DNA of 64,000 nt from Streptomyces ruber. Lineage in GTDB: Bacteria; Actinomycetota; Actinomycetes; Streptomycetales; Streptomycetaceae. The position numbers were made by a program, and so were the translations under genes. Positions 8,691 to 16,439 of this stretch are shown here, piece by piece; the stretch's first letter is position 1, and the number at the start of each line of letters is the position of its first letter. A model generated the notes under the pieces. That model searched no databases, was not told the origin of the DNA, and saw only the letters and a list, made by a program, of their open reading frames with translations. The stretch covers positions 1 through 64,000 of the forward strand of contig NZ_BMQK01000025.1 in assembly GCF_014648075.1 (NCBI RefSeq), given 5' to 3'.

Positions 8691-8752
8691 CGCTCGCCAC
8701 CCGACGCGGGGACGGCGCGCACGTCGTGGAGGTGGGGAGTCTCCGTAGCCAT
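8687..8752 (-). CDS. 21-codon leader ORF overlapping the hpnC start
   Basis: An ATG at 8752 opens a 21-residue ORF starting MATETPHLHD and ending GGER, whose TGA lies inside the hpnC GTGA overlap. A GGGAG sequence lies 11 nt upstream. Because hpnC itself has no good Shine-Dalgarno sequence, translation of this leader may deliver ribosomes to it. The composition is not obviously that of an attenuator peptide (no repeated rare or single amino acid). It may be a non-functional short frame, so support is moderate. Confidence 0.45.
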   Translation of the reverse strand: MATETPHLHDVRAVPASGGER

Positions 8753-8768
8753 TGCCGTCACATCTCCC

Positions 8769-8797
8769 GTTCTACACTGACGACGCATTTCACACTA
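8769..8797 (-). promoter_or_regulatory. putative hopanoid operon promoter
   Basis: On the minus strand a TAGAAC hexamer (8774-8769) resembles a Streptomyces vegetative -10 and lies 17 bp from a weak TAGTGT at 8797-8792. It would start transcription about 10 nt before the leader ATG at 8752. The -35 is poor, so activation or another sigma factor is possible. Confidence 0.3.
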
Positions 8798-8881
8798 TTT
8801 CGGACACGCCGCCCACGTCTGCTCGGCACGGCAGTGCCGGGTGTCGCGCATTATGGACCCACTTGCCGCGATTCGGCACCG

Positions 8882-8899
8882 GTACAGCTTACGTTGTAC
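8882..8899. promoter_or_regulatory. 18-bp near-palindrome upstream of the hopanoid operon
   Basis: GTACAGCTTACGTTGTAC has seven of nine base pairs symmetric (perfect GTACA/TGTAC arms). It lies about 110 bp upstream of the putative hopanoid promoter in an otherwise GC-rich spacer. It looks like a dimeric regulator site, for example of the TetR or MarR type. No regulator gene is adjacent. Confidence 0.3.
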
Positions 8900-9023
8900 A
8901 GCGCGCCGCGCTCCGCCGGGGTGTCCCGCGCATCACGAGAACTCACCGATCCGTCCCAGGGTTCCCGTGGGTCTCTTCCTTCACAGAACATCCCGACCGC
9001 ACCGGAGCATGTCCGGCGGGGCC

Positions 9024-9123
9024 GGGACGTGGACGGCGAGGTCGGGACGTGGACGGCGAGGTCGGGACGTGGACGGCGAGGTCGGGACGTGGACGGCGAG
9101 GTCGGGACGTGGACGGCGAGGCC
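9024..9123. repeat. five tandem copies of a 20-bp unit
   Basis: The unit GGGACGTGGACGGCGAGGTC is repeated head to tail at 9024, 9044, 9064, 9084 and 9104. The first four copies are identical and the fifth differs only near its end (GGCC for GGTC). The period is not a multiple of three, so it is not a coding repeat, and it lies between the ABC ATPase stop and the hopanoid promoter region. Near-identity of the copies suggests recent expansion by slippage or recombination. There are no unique spacers, so it is not a CRISPR array. Confidence 0.95.
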
Positions 9124-9171
9124 GGGCCCCGGAGGGCGGCGGCAGCCGGCCGGGTCTTCGCGGACCGGGCC

Positions 9172-9948
9172 CTACTTGCCCGTGAACTTCTCGTACTCCT
9201 TGAGCACCTCGTCGGTCGGCCCGTCCATCCGCAGCTCACCGCGCTCCAGCCACAGGACGCGGTCGCAGGTGTCGCGGATCGACTTGTTGTTGTGGCTGAC
9301 CAGGAAGACCGAACCGGCCTTCTTGCGCAGTTCGCGGATGCGGTCCTCGGAGCGCTTCTGGAAGGAGCGGTCACCGGTGGCGAGGGCCTCGTCGATCATC
9401 AGGACGTCGTGGTCCTTGGCGGCCGCGATGGAGAACCGCAGCCGCGCCGCCATGCCCGAGGAGTAGGTGCGCATCGGCAGCGTGATGAAGTCGCCCTTCT
9501 CGTTGATGCCGGAGAAGTCGACGATCTCCTGGTAACGGTCCCTGATCTGCTCACGGGACATGCCCATCGCGAGGCCGCCCAGGATGACGTTGCGCTCACC
9601 GGTGAGGTCGTTCATCAGGGCCGCGTTCACACCCAGCAGGGAGGGCTGGCCGTTGGTGTAGACCCGGCCGCTCTCCGCGGGCAGCAGGCCGGCGATGGCG
9701 CGCAGCAGGGTGGACTTGCCGGAGCCGTTGGAGCCGATCAGGCCGATGGCCTCGCCGCGGTAGGCGGTGAAGGAGACGCCCTTGACGGCGTGCACCTTGC
9801 GCACCCCGCGCTTCGCGTCGTCGGAGCCCCGCCTGAGTATGCGGCTCAGGGCGGCGGTGGCGCTGCCCTTGCCGGTCCTGGCGCCGTTGACGCGGTAGAC
9901 GATGTGCAGCTCGTCCGCGATGACGGTGGGAACACGTGCCTCAGCCAC
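9172..9948 (-). CDS. ABC transporter ATP-binding protein, polysaccharide/teichoic-acid export type
   Basis: A 258-aa ATPase of the TagH/Wzt family. Walker A is GSNGSGKST, the signature is TYSSGMAARL and Walker B is VLMIDEAL, followed by a H-loop in LVSHN. The roughly 25-residue insertion before HAVKGVSF is usual for this export class. It begins at a GTG that overlaps the permease stop by 8 bp, so the two half-transporters are made together. It probably powers export of the product of the upstream operon genes. It lacks the C-terminal sugar-binding extension of some Wzt proteins. Confidence 0.93.
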   Translation of the reverse strand: MAEARVPTVIADELHIVYRVNGARTGKGSATAALSRILRRGSDDAKRGVRKVHAVKGVSFTAYRGEAIGLIGSNGSGKSTLLRAIAGLLPAESGRVYTNGQPSLLGVNAALMNDLTGERNVILGGLAMGMSREQIRDRYQEIVDFSGINEKGDFITLPMRTYSSGMAARLRFSIAAAKDHDVLMIDEALATGDRSFQKRSEDRIRELRKKAGSVFLVSHNNKSIRDTCDRVLWLERGELRMDGPTDEVLKEYEKFTGK

Positions 9949-10870
9949 GGCCGTACCTCTCCTCCGCCTTCCAGAAGTACACGAAACCGCCGAACGCGAC
10001 CACGACCGCCCAGCCGCACGCCACCGCCCACACGTGCGGGGGCAGGTGCTCGGAGCCGTACCCGTCGATCAGCGCGAAGCGCATCAGGTCCATGTAGACC
10101 GCGGCCGGGTTCCACTGCAGGACGTCGGCGATCCAGGCCGGGTGGTCGGCCAGCATGGCGCGGATGGAGAACATCACGCCGGACGCGTACATCCACGTGC
10201 GCATCACGAACGGCATCAGCTGCGCCAGGTCGGGGGTCTTGGCGCCGGCCCGGGCGAAGATCAGCGCCAGGCCCGTGTTGAACAGGAACTGCAGCACCAG
10301 CACGGGCACGATCAGCAGCCAGGACAGGCTCGGGTAGCTGCCGAACCCGATCGCGACGACGAAGAGCACGATCATCGAGAACAGCAGTTGCTGGAGCTGC
10401 TGCAGCGCGAAGGAGATGGGCAGCGAGGCACGCGGGAAGTGCAGCGCGCGCACCAGCCCGAGGTTGCCGGAGACGGCGCGCACACCGGCCATCACCGAGC
10501 TCTGCGTGAAGGTGAACACGAAGACACCCGTGACCAGGAACGGGATGTACACCTCGCGCGACAGGCCCCGGTCGGCGTTCAGGATGAGGCCGAAGATGAG
10601 GAAGTACACCAACGCGTTCAGCAGCGGCGTCGCCACCTGCCACAGCTGGCCGAGCTTGGCCTGGCTGTACTGGGCGGTGAGCTTGGCCTGGGAGAAGGCG
10701 ACGATGAAGTGGCGCCGCCCCCACAGCTGGCGGACGTACTCGACGAGCCCGGGCCGGGCGCCGCTGACCGAAAGCCCGTACTTGGCGGCCAGTTCGGCCG
10801 CGGTCATCCCGTCGTCGGGTGACGGTCGGTCGGTCACCGCGACCTTGCCGTCCTGCGTTGTCTCACTCAC
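9941..10870 (-). CDS. ABC-2 type transporter permease (TagG/RfbA-like)
   Basis: A 309-aa membrane protein with a charged cytoplasmic N-terminus of about 60 residues and about six hydrophobic segments, from the LLNALVYFLIFGLIL region onward. This is the layout of ABC-2 permeases exporting teichoic acids or lipid-linked polysaccharides. The amphipathic RRHFIVAFSQAKLTAQYSQAKLG coupling region precedes the first segment. Start is GTG at 10870. It overlaps the ATPase gene by 8 bp and lies 96 bp downstream of the glycosyltransferase stop. Substrate is inferred from neighbours only. Confidence 0.92.
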   Translation of the reverse strand: MSETTQDGKVAVTDRPSPDDGMTAAELAAKYGLSVSGARPGLVEYVRQLWGRRHFIVAFSQAKLTAQYSQAKLGQLWQVATPLLNALVYFLIFGLILNADRGLSREVYIPFLVTGVFVFTFTQSSVMAGVRAVSGNLGLVRALHFPRASLPISFALQQLQQLLFSMIVLFVVAIGFGSYPSLSWLLIVPVLVLQFLFNTGLALIFARAGAKTPDLAQLMPFVMRTWMYASGVMFSIRAMLADHPAWIADVLQWNPAAVYMDLMRFALIDGYGSEHLPPHVWAVACGWAVVVAFGGFVYFWKAEERYGRG

Positions 10871-10966
10871 GAGTGGAAGCTTTCGTCCTCAATGTGCGCG
10901 GCCTGGTCGGGCCCAGGCGGCAGCCTGGAACCGGGTACGGCCGAATGCTCTCAGATGCCGAGCTTG

Positions 10967-11851
10967 TCAGATGACCGGAGGTCGGCCCAGACGTGTCAGA
11001 CGCCACACCGTACGCCACCGCATGGGCCTGCGGGGGCCGCACGGGCTGGTCCAGCCCTCCCGGAAACCGCCGAACCATGCCTTCAGGGCGGGCCCGGACG
11101 GCTTGCGGAGCAGGGTCAGGAGCAGCCAGGCGCCCAGGTAGAGGGGGACCAGGGGGGCGGGGAGGTTGCGGCGCGCGAGCCAGACGCGGTTCCGGGCGAC
11201 CATGCGGTGGTAGACCGCGTGCCGCGAGGGCGCGGTCGTCGGGTGGTGCAGCACCATGTCGGACCGGTAGTCGATCATCCAGCCCGCGTCGAGGGCCCGC
11301 CATGCCAGATCGGTTTCCTCGTGGGCGTAGAAGAATTCGTCCGGAAGTCCGCCGACTTCCGCGAAGACTCTCGTACGGACCGCGTTGGCGCCGCCGAGGA
11401 AGGTGGTCACCCGTGACGAGCGCATCGGGTCGGCGGCGCGCAGCCGGGGCACGTGGCGGCGCTGGGTGACACCGGTGTCCGGATCGGCGATGCGGAAGCT
11501 GATGATGCCGAGCTCGGGGTCGGCGGCGAACGCCTCCCGGCAGAGCTGGACGGTGTCGTGGTGGGCGAGCAGGCCGTCGTCGTCGAGGAAGAGCAGGATG
11601 TCGACGTCGCGGCCGCCGGGGCCGAACGCCTCGATACCGACGTTGCGGCCGCCGGGGATGCCCAGGTTCTCGGGCAGTTCCACGGTGCGGACCCCGTCGG
11701 GGACCTCCGGCACCGGGGAGCCGTTGCCGACGACGACCACCCGGACCGGGTCGCCGTCCTGCTTGGCGACCGAGTCCAGGAGGGCGCGCAGCTCGTCGGG
11801 GCGGTTGCCCATGGTGATGATGACCGCGCCGACCTTCATACCGTTACTCAC
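10967..11851 (-). CDS. family 2 glycosyltransferase
   Basis: A 294-aa GT-A fold enzyme. The nucleotide-binding N-terminus is VGAVIITMGNRPDELRALLDS, the metal-binding acidic motif is LFLDDDG near residue 95, and HEETDLAWRA near residue 175 is the usual ED acceptor/base motif. A hydrophobic segment near residue 240 suggests membrane association. The GTG start at 11851 directly follows the TAA of the preceding gene. An ATG at 11839 is an alternative. It probably adds a sugar to the lipid or polymer made by this operon, but donor and acceptor cannot be predicted. Confidence 0.92.
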   Translation of the reverse strand: MSNGMKVGAVIITMGNRPDELRALLDSVAKQDGDPVRVVVVGNGSPVPEVPDGVRTVELPENLGIPGGRNVGIEAFGPGGRDVDILLFLDDDGLLAHHDTVQLCREAFAADPELGIISFRIADPDTGVTQRRHVPRLRAADPMRSSRVTTFLGGANAVRTRVFAEVGGLPDEFFYAHEETDLAWRALDAGWMIDYRSDMVLHHPTTAPSRHAVYHRMVARNRVWLARRNLPAPLVPLYLGAWLLLTLLRKPSGPALKAWFGGFREGWTSPCGPRRPMRWRTVWRLTRLGRPPVI

Positions 11852-12631
11852 TTACTTCAGCCTGCTCGATGCCAGGACGGACACGAGGTGCAGCAGGGTC
11901 TGGAGCAGCGCGATGCCTGCCAGCACGGCCACCCCGAGCCGCGAGAAGAACAGGTCTCCCCGGACGGTGTCCACGACCGCGAGGACCAGGATCAGCAGGG
12001 ACGCCTCGATGCCGAGAACCAGTCGATGGAATTTCAGCGCGGATGCCGCCCTGCGCGCCAGTGCCAGACCGGACGAGCGCGGCGCGGACGCCGCCTCCTG
12101 CACCGGTGCCATTCCGGCCTGGTGCCGGGCGACACCGACCAGGTCGGTCTCGGCCTTGATCAGTACGGCGCCGAGGGCGGCGAGGGTACCGAGGAAGGCC
12201 CACAGCCAGTCGATCCGTCCGGAGCCCCACAGGTCGGCGGCGCGCAGCCCGAAGCCCACCAGTACCGCGGCGTCGCACAGGTAGGCGCCGACCCGGTCCA
12301 GGTACACGCCGGAGAGCGAGTACTGCTTCTTCCAGCGGGCGATCTCGCCGTCGACACAGTCGAGGAGCAGGTACAGCTGCACCGCCACCACGCCGAGCAC
12401 GGCGCCCCAGATGCCGGGCACCAGCAGGGCCGGGGCGGCGAGGACGCCGAACAGGGTCATCAGATAGGTCAGCTGGTTGGGCGTGACCCGGGTGTTCACC
12501 AGGTGGCGGTCGATGCGCAGCGAGATCTCGCGCATGTACAGCCGACCGGCCCAGTGCTCGCCGCTGCGCCGGTCCTTCACCCCCGCGGGGTGGACGACCG
12601 GACGGAGCTCAGCTACCGATGGCTTGTGCAT
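11852..12631 (-). CDS. CDP-alcohol phosphatidyltransferase family protein with an altered catalytic motif
   Basis: A 259-aa multi-pass membrane enzyme. The family motif is DxxDGxxAR...GxxxDxxxD. Here DCVDGEIAR and GVYLDRVGA are seen, so the fourth aspartate, taken as the catalytic base in characterised members, is replaced by alanine. An extra Asp lies four residues further on (AYLCDA). The membrane segments fit the six-helix family pattern. Its ATG at 12631 lies 23 bp inside the end of the dehydrogenase gene. It probably transfers a phospho-alcohol from a CDP-alcohol, but the altered motif makes a non-standard reaction possible. Confidence 0.9.
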   Translation of the reverse strand: MHKPSVAELRPVVHPAGVKDRRSGEHWAGRLYMREISLRIDRHLVNTRVTPNQLTYLMTLFGVLAAPALLVPGIWGAVLGVVAVQLYLLLDCVDGEIARWKKQYSLSGVYLDRVGAYLCDAAVLVGFGLRAADLWGSGRIDWLWAFLGTLAALGAVLIKAETDLVGVARHQAGMAPVQEAASAPRSSGLALARRAASALKFHRLVLGIEASLLILVLAVVDTVRGDLFFSRLGVAVLAGIALLQTLLHLVSVLASSRLK

Positions 12632-13670
12632 AGTCGGCGTAGGCGTCCTTGATCTGTTCGGTGGAGAGGTCGAGATGTTCGAGGATGGTGAAGCGGCCGG
12701 GCCGGGTCTGCGGGGCGAACTCCACGACCCGGACGAACTCGTCCGCCGTGAAGCCGATCTCCTCCGGCAGCACGGGCAGTCCGTGCCGGTGCAGCACCTC
12801 GGCCATGTAGGCCGACTCCTCGTGGGCGCCGCGCAGGTGCATCGCGAAGGCCGCGCCCAGGCCGCACTGCTCGCCGTGGCTCGCGGCGCGCCGGGGGAAG
12901 AGCAGGTCGAAGGCGTGGTTGATCTCGTGGCAGGCGCCGGAGGCGGGGCGGGAGTCGCCCGCGACCGACATCGAGATACCGGTGAGGACCAGGCCCTCGG
13001 CGAGCACCTGGAGGAAGCCGTCGTCGCCGACGCCGCCGGGGTGGCGCAGCACGGCCTCGCCGGCCTGCCGGGCCATGGCGGCCGCGAGGCCGTCGATGGC
13101 CTCGCCCTTCTCGCGGGCGGCGAGCTCCCAGTCCGCGACCGCGGAGATGTTGGACAGGGCGTCGCCGATGCCGGAACGCACGAAGCGGACCGGGGCCTCG
13201 CGGATGATGTCGAGGTCGATGACGACCGCTATCGGGTTGGGCACGCCGTACGAGCCGCGGCCCGCGTCGTTGTCGAGGGTGGCGACCGGCGAGCACAGCC
13301 CGTCGTGCGAGAGATTGGTGGCGACCGCGACCAGGGGCAGCCCGACGCGCGCGGCGGCGAACTTCGCACAGTCGATGATCTTGCCGCCGCCCAGGCCCAC
13401 GACCGCGTCGTAACGCCCGCCCTTCATCGCGTCGGCCAACTTGATCGCGTCGTCCAGGGTGCCACCGCCGACCTCGAACCAGTCGGCGACGGGGAGCGCC
13501 GGGCAGATCCGCTCCCGGAGTTTGGCCCCGGAGCCGCCGCTGATCGCGACGGCCAGCCTGCCGGACGACGAGATCCGCTGGTCCGCGAGGACCGTCGCCA
13601 GATCGTCGAGGGCACCCGGGCGGATGTCCACGACGATCGGCGAGGGGATGAGCCTCGTCAGTACTGGCAC
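12609..13670 (-). CDS. glycerol-1-phosphate dehydrogenase-like (AraM/EgsA, iron/zinc alcohol dehydrogenase superfamily)
   Basis: A 353-aa protein of the dehydroquinate synthase-like fold. The NAD(P)-binding loop is VVGLGGGKIIDCAK. The metal ligands expected for G1P dehydrogenase appear as Asp in SGIGDALSN, His in SGACHEINHAF and His in AASHGEQCG. G1PDH reduces dihydroxyacetone phosphate to sn-glycerol-1-phosphate, the archaeal-type enantiomer. Bacterial AraM does the same. The GTG start overlaps the nucleotidyltransferase end by 13 bp. Context with a cytidylyltransferase and CDP-alcohol transferases suggests that it supplies the alcohol phosphate. A different polyol phosphate is possible. Confidence 0.88.
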   Translation of the reverse strand: MPVLTRLIPSPIVVDIRPGALDDLATVLADQRISSSGRLAVAISGGSGAKLRERICPALPVADWFEVGGGTLDDAIKLADAMKGGRYDAVVGLGGGKIIDCAKFAAARVGLPLVAVATNLSHDGLCSPVATLDNDAGRGSYGVPNPIAVVIDLDIIREAPVRFVRSGIGDALSNISAVADWELAAREKGEAIDGLAAAMARQAGEAVLRHPGGVGDDGFLQVLAEGLVLTGISMSVAGDSRPASGACHEINHAFDLLFPRRAASHGEQCGLGAAFAMHLRGAHEESAYMAEVLHRHGLPVLPEEIGFTADEFVRVVEFAPQTRPGRFTILEHLDLSTEQIKDAYADYAQAIGS

Positions 13671-14410
13671 GCGATCTCCCGGCCCTTGGCGAGGTCGTCG
13701 TGGTTGTCGATCTCGACCCAGCTGACGTCGCCGATGGGCGCGACGTCGATGCGGAAGCCGCGGTTCACGAGCTCCTGGTAGCCGTGCTCGTAGAACTGCT
13801 GGGGGTCGGTCTCGAAGACGGTCTTCAGGGCGTCGGCCAGCTCGTCGGCGGCCTCGCCCTCGATGAGGGTGACGCCGATGTACTCGCCGGTGGCCTCGGC
13901 CGGGTCCATCAGCTTCGTGATCTTCGTCATGCCGCCCTCGGGGCCGACGACGACCTTCATCTCCTCCTCGGCGAGGGACTTCACCGTGTCGAGGGCGAGG
14001 ATGATCTTCTTGCCGTCGCCGCGGGCGGCCAGCAGGGTCTTCTCGACGGAGACCGGGTGCACTGTGTCGCCGTTGGCGAGGATCACCGAGTGTTTGATCG
14101 CGTCACGTCCGCACCACAGGGAGTAGGCGTTGTTCCACTCCTCGGCCTTGTCGTTGTCGATCAGGGTGATCTTGACGCCGTACTTCGCTTCCAGGGCCTC
14201 GCGGCGCTCGTACACGGCTTCCTTGCGGTAGCCGACGATGATCGCGACCTCGGTCAGGCCGATCTCGGCGAAGTTCTTCAGGGTGAGGTCGAGGACGGAG
14301 AGCTCGTTCTCGGTTCCCTCGCCCACCACGGGCACCAGCGCCTTGGGCAGCGTCTCGGTGTAGGGGCGAAGACGCCGGCCGGCGCCGGCGGCCAGGACGA
14401 GGCCGATCAT
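13658..14410 (-). CDS. sugar/alcohol-phosphate nucleotidyltransferase, LicC/inositol-phosphate cytidylyltransferase-like
   Basis: A 250-aa NTP transferase. The activation loop is LAAGAGRRLRPYTETLPKAL. The WNNAYSLW segment near residue 95 and LANGDTVHP near residue 115 resemble LicC-type phosphocholine and inositol-phosphate cytidylyltransferases more than RmlA. The C-terminal DVSWVEIDNHDDL closes the active site. The ATG overlaps the previous stop (ATGA). With a CDP-alcohol transferase on each side in the operon, CTP is the likely nucleotide and the product a CDP-alcohol. This arrangement recalls the archaeal cytidylyltransferase plus DIPP synthase pair. Confidence 0.9.
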   Translation of the reverse strand: MIGLVLAAGAGRRLRPYTETLPKALVPVVGEGTENELSVLDLTLKNFAEIGLTEVAIIVGYRKEAVYERREALEAKYGVKITLIDNDKAEEWNNAYSLWCGRDAIKHSVILANGDTVHPVSVEKTLLAARGDGKKIILALDTVKSLAEEEMKVVVGPEGGMTKITKLMDPAEATGEYIGVTLIEGEAADELADALKTVFETDPQQFYEHGYQELVNRGFRIDVAPIGDVSWVEIDNHDDLAKGREIACQY

Positions 14411-16224
14411 GCGGGTTCTCCTTCATCGTGTACGGCGGGTGCGCCGCGTCTGTGGGCGGTGACCCAGAAGCGGATGCTCTCGGTGAGCACCACGAGTGCC
14501 ACGAACACGGCGCAGGCCGTGAGCGCGAGCGTGAAGTCCGTTGCGGTGAGCCAAGCGGCCAGCGCCGTGACCACCAGCGTCCTGCCCTCGTGCCCGCCGA
14601 TCGCCCGTACCAGCCAGCGCGGGGGCGCTCCGCTGCCACCGCGGATGCGGTACACCGTGTCGTAGTGATGGTAGGCGACGGCCGCCACCAGCCCGAAAGC
14701 CGCGGGCAACGCTCCGTTCACGTCCGCCCGGGCCGCGAGCAGCAGGATCGTGCCGTACTCGGCGGCCCGGAGGACCGGCGGAACCAGCCAGTCCAGGGGG
14801 CCGGTGAGCGGTGCGGAGACGGCGATGCCGGACAGGATGGCGTAGACGAAGGCGGTGCTGAAGACGCTCCAGTCCCCGTAGCCGGAGACCGCGGCGTCGA
14901 TCACGAGCAGAGCGGCGCCGAGGACCACGAGCACGGGTGCCCCGTAGCCGCCGCCGCGCCGCTTGCGGACCGTGTCCTCGGCCAGCCAGCCGGTGTCGGC
15001 CAGTTGGGCGAGGGCCCGTGCCGCCTGCGCACCGCGCGCCGCCTTGCGGGTCAGCGACCTCAGGACCCGTCCGGCGGTCGTGTAGCAGGCGGCGAAGGCG
15101 CAGCCCACCAGCAGCACGACGAAGGTGACACGTGGCGTGGTGAGCGCCGTGAGGACCGCGATCAGCGCCCAGCGCTCGCCGATCGGCAGCACGATCATGC
15201 GGCGCGCCCAGACCGTCCAGCCGACGCTGTCGAGCCGGTCGGACAGGGCGGCGGTGGGGCTGGGGCCGGCGGTGGCGGCAGAATCCCCGGCGTTCGCCTC
15301 GTTGAAGGAGAAATCGACCACGTGCCGGGCGGTCTGCAGGACCATCGCGCCGAGGGCGAGCGCCCACACGTCGTCGCCGCCGCGGGCCGCGCCGAGCGCG
15401 AGTCCCGCGTAGTAGGCGTACTCCTTGGCCCGGTCGAAGGTCGCGTCGAGCCAGGCGCCGAGCGTCGAGTACTGCAGCGAGTAACGGGCGAGCTGGCCGT
15501 CGGTGCAGTCCAGCACGAAGGAGAGGAGGAGCAGCAGTCCGGCGGCGACGTAGCCGCCGCGGGTGCCGGTGGCCGCGCAGCCCGCCGCGATCAGGGCGGT
15601 GAGCAGGGACGCGGTGGTGACCTGGTTCGGGGTCAGGCCCCGGCGCGCGCACCAGCGGGCGAGGTAGCGGGAGTACGGGCTGACGAAGTGCGTGGTGAAG
15701 AAGCCGTCGCGGGACTTCACCGCCGTACGCAGCCGTACGGCCTCGTCGTCGACGGCGGCCACGGCCTGACGGGCCTCGTTGCGGGCCTGCGGGTCGGCGG
15801 GGACCGTGGCGACGAGGGCGCCGAGCTCGGGGCGGTGCACGGCCGTGCCGTCCGCCTCGAGGGCCGCGGCGACGCGGTCGGCGATGCTGTCTGCTCCGGC
15901 GGGCGTCGCGTGACCGGGCACGGCGGAGCGCTCACGGGCGACGGCACGGGTCAGGGCCTGGCGGGCGGCGGGCCGGACGGTCACGGCGCCGGGCAGCGCG
16001 GCGGCGGGGAAGCGCGGGTCCGTGAGGCCGAGGCGCAGCGCGTGGAGGTGGCCCACGAAGCGGGCGTCCACGAGTGCGACGCGCTGGTCGCCGGGCACCT
16101 GGGCGAGCAGTGTCTCGGCGTGACCGGCGTCGGAGGCGACCCGCACGTCGAAGCCCAGCTCCCGCAGCTCGCCCTCCAGGGACGATCCGGGGACCGGCTG
16201 ACCGGTGAGGATGGCGGTCGACAG
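14407..16224 (-). CDS. CDP-alcohol phosphatidyltransferase with N-terminal nucleotidyltransferase-like and C-terminal DUF5941-type regions
   Basis: A 605-aa protein if started at CTG 16224. Residues 1 to about 180 form a soluble alpha/beta region. The complete CDP-alcohol motif DCTDGQLAR...GAWLDATFD lies near residue 250, and several further membrane segments fill the C-terminal half (I recall these as DUF5941). The frame upstream of GTG 16146 is open to a TGA and encodes STAILTGQPVPGSSLEGELR, a sensible first strand and helix. The only start giving it is CTG, with an AGGGAGTGAG ribosome binding site nearby. GTG 16146 is the conservative alternative. It is first in the operon and probably makes the main phosphodiester bond. 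Confidence 0.85.
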   Translation of the reverse strand: MSTAILTGQPVPGSSLEGELRELGFDVRVASDAGHAETLLAQVPGDQRVALVDARFVGHLHALRLGLTDPRFPAAALPGAVTVRPAARQALTRAVARERSAVPGHATPAGADSIADRVAAALEADGTAVHRPELGALVATVPADPQARNEARQAVAAVDDEAVRLRTAVKSRDGFFTTHFVSPYSRYLARWCARRGLTPNQVTTASLLTALIAAGCAATGTRGGYVAAGLLLLLSFVLDCTDGQLARYSLQYSTLGAWLDATFDRAKEYAYYAGLALGAARGGDDVWALALGAMVLQTARHVVDFSFNEANAGDSAATAGPSPTAALSDRLDSVGWTVWARRMIVLPIGERWALIAVLTALTTPRVTFVVLLVGCAFAACYTTAGRVLRSLTRKAARGAQAARALAQLADTGWLAEDTVRKRRGGGYGAPVLVVLGAALLVIDAAVSGYGDWSVFSTAFVYAILSGIAVSAPLTGPLDWLVPPVLRAAEYGTILLLAARADVNGALPAAFGLVAAVAYHHYDTVYRIRGGSGAPPRWLVRAIGGHEGRTLVVTALAAWLTATDFTLALTACAVFVALVVLTESIRFWVTAHRRGAPAVHDEGEPA

Positions 16225-16321
16225 ACGAACTCACTCCCTGGGTGCCGGCGCGGCGCGCCGGCCTGTGCGTGGGTGGGGCGCCCCTGGTCCTCACTGGGGG
16301 CCGGGCGGCGTGTCGGCAGAG

Positions 16322-16350
16322 GGTATCGGATGATGAGAAGCGGGCGTTCA
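16322..16350 (-). promoter_or_regulatory. putative promoter of the surface-polymer operon
   Basis: On the minus strand TGAACG (16350-16345) and GATACC (16327-16322) are separated by exactly 17 bp, about 100 bp before the CTG start. Both hexamers are moderate matches to vegetative promoters. No better pair was seen in this leader. Confidence 0.35.
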
Positions 16351-16439
16351 CCGCCTGTTAACGGAACGCTCGACCGGCTCTGCTCCGCCTCGGCCGCGAT
16401 CATCATCGGTGATTCTGGTCCCGCGCCACAAACCGCGGT

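Noticed and set aside
9024..9123. CRISPR array
   Set aside because: Repeats are contiguous with no unique spacers and no cas genes nearby.
8752..10281. 509-aa plus-strand ORF covering the tandem repeat
   Set aside because: The repeat period is not a multiple of three, and the rest is antisense to the ABC exporter genes.
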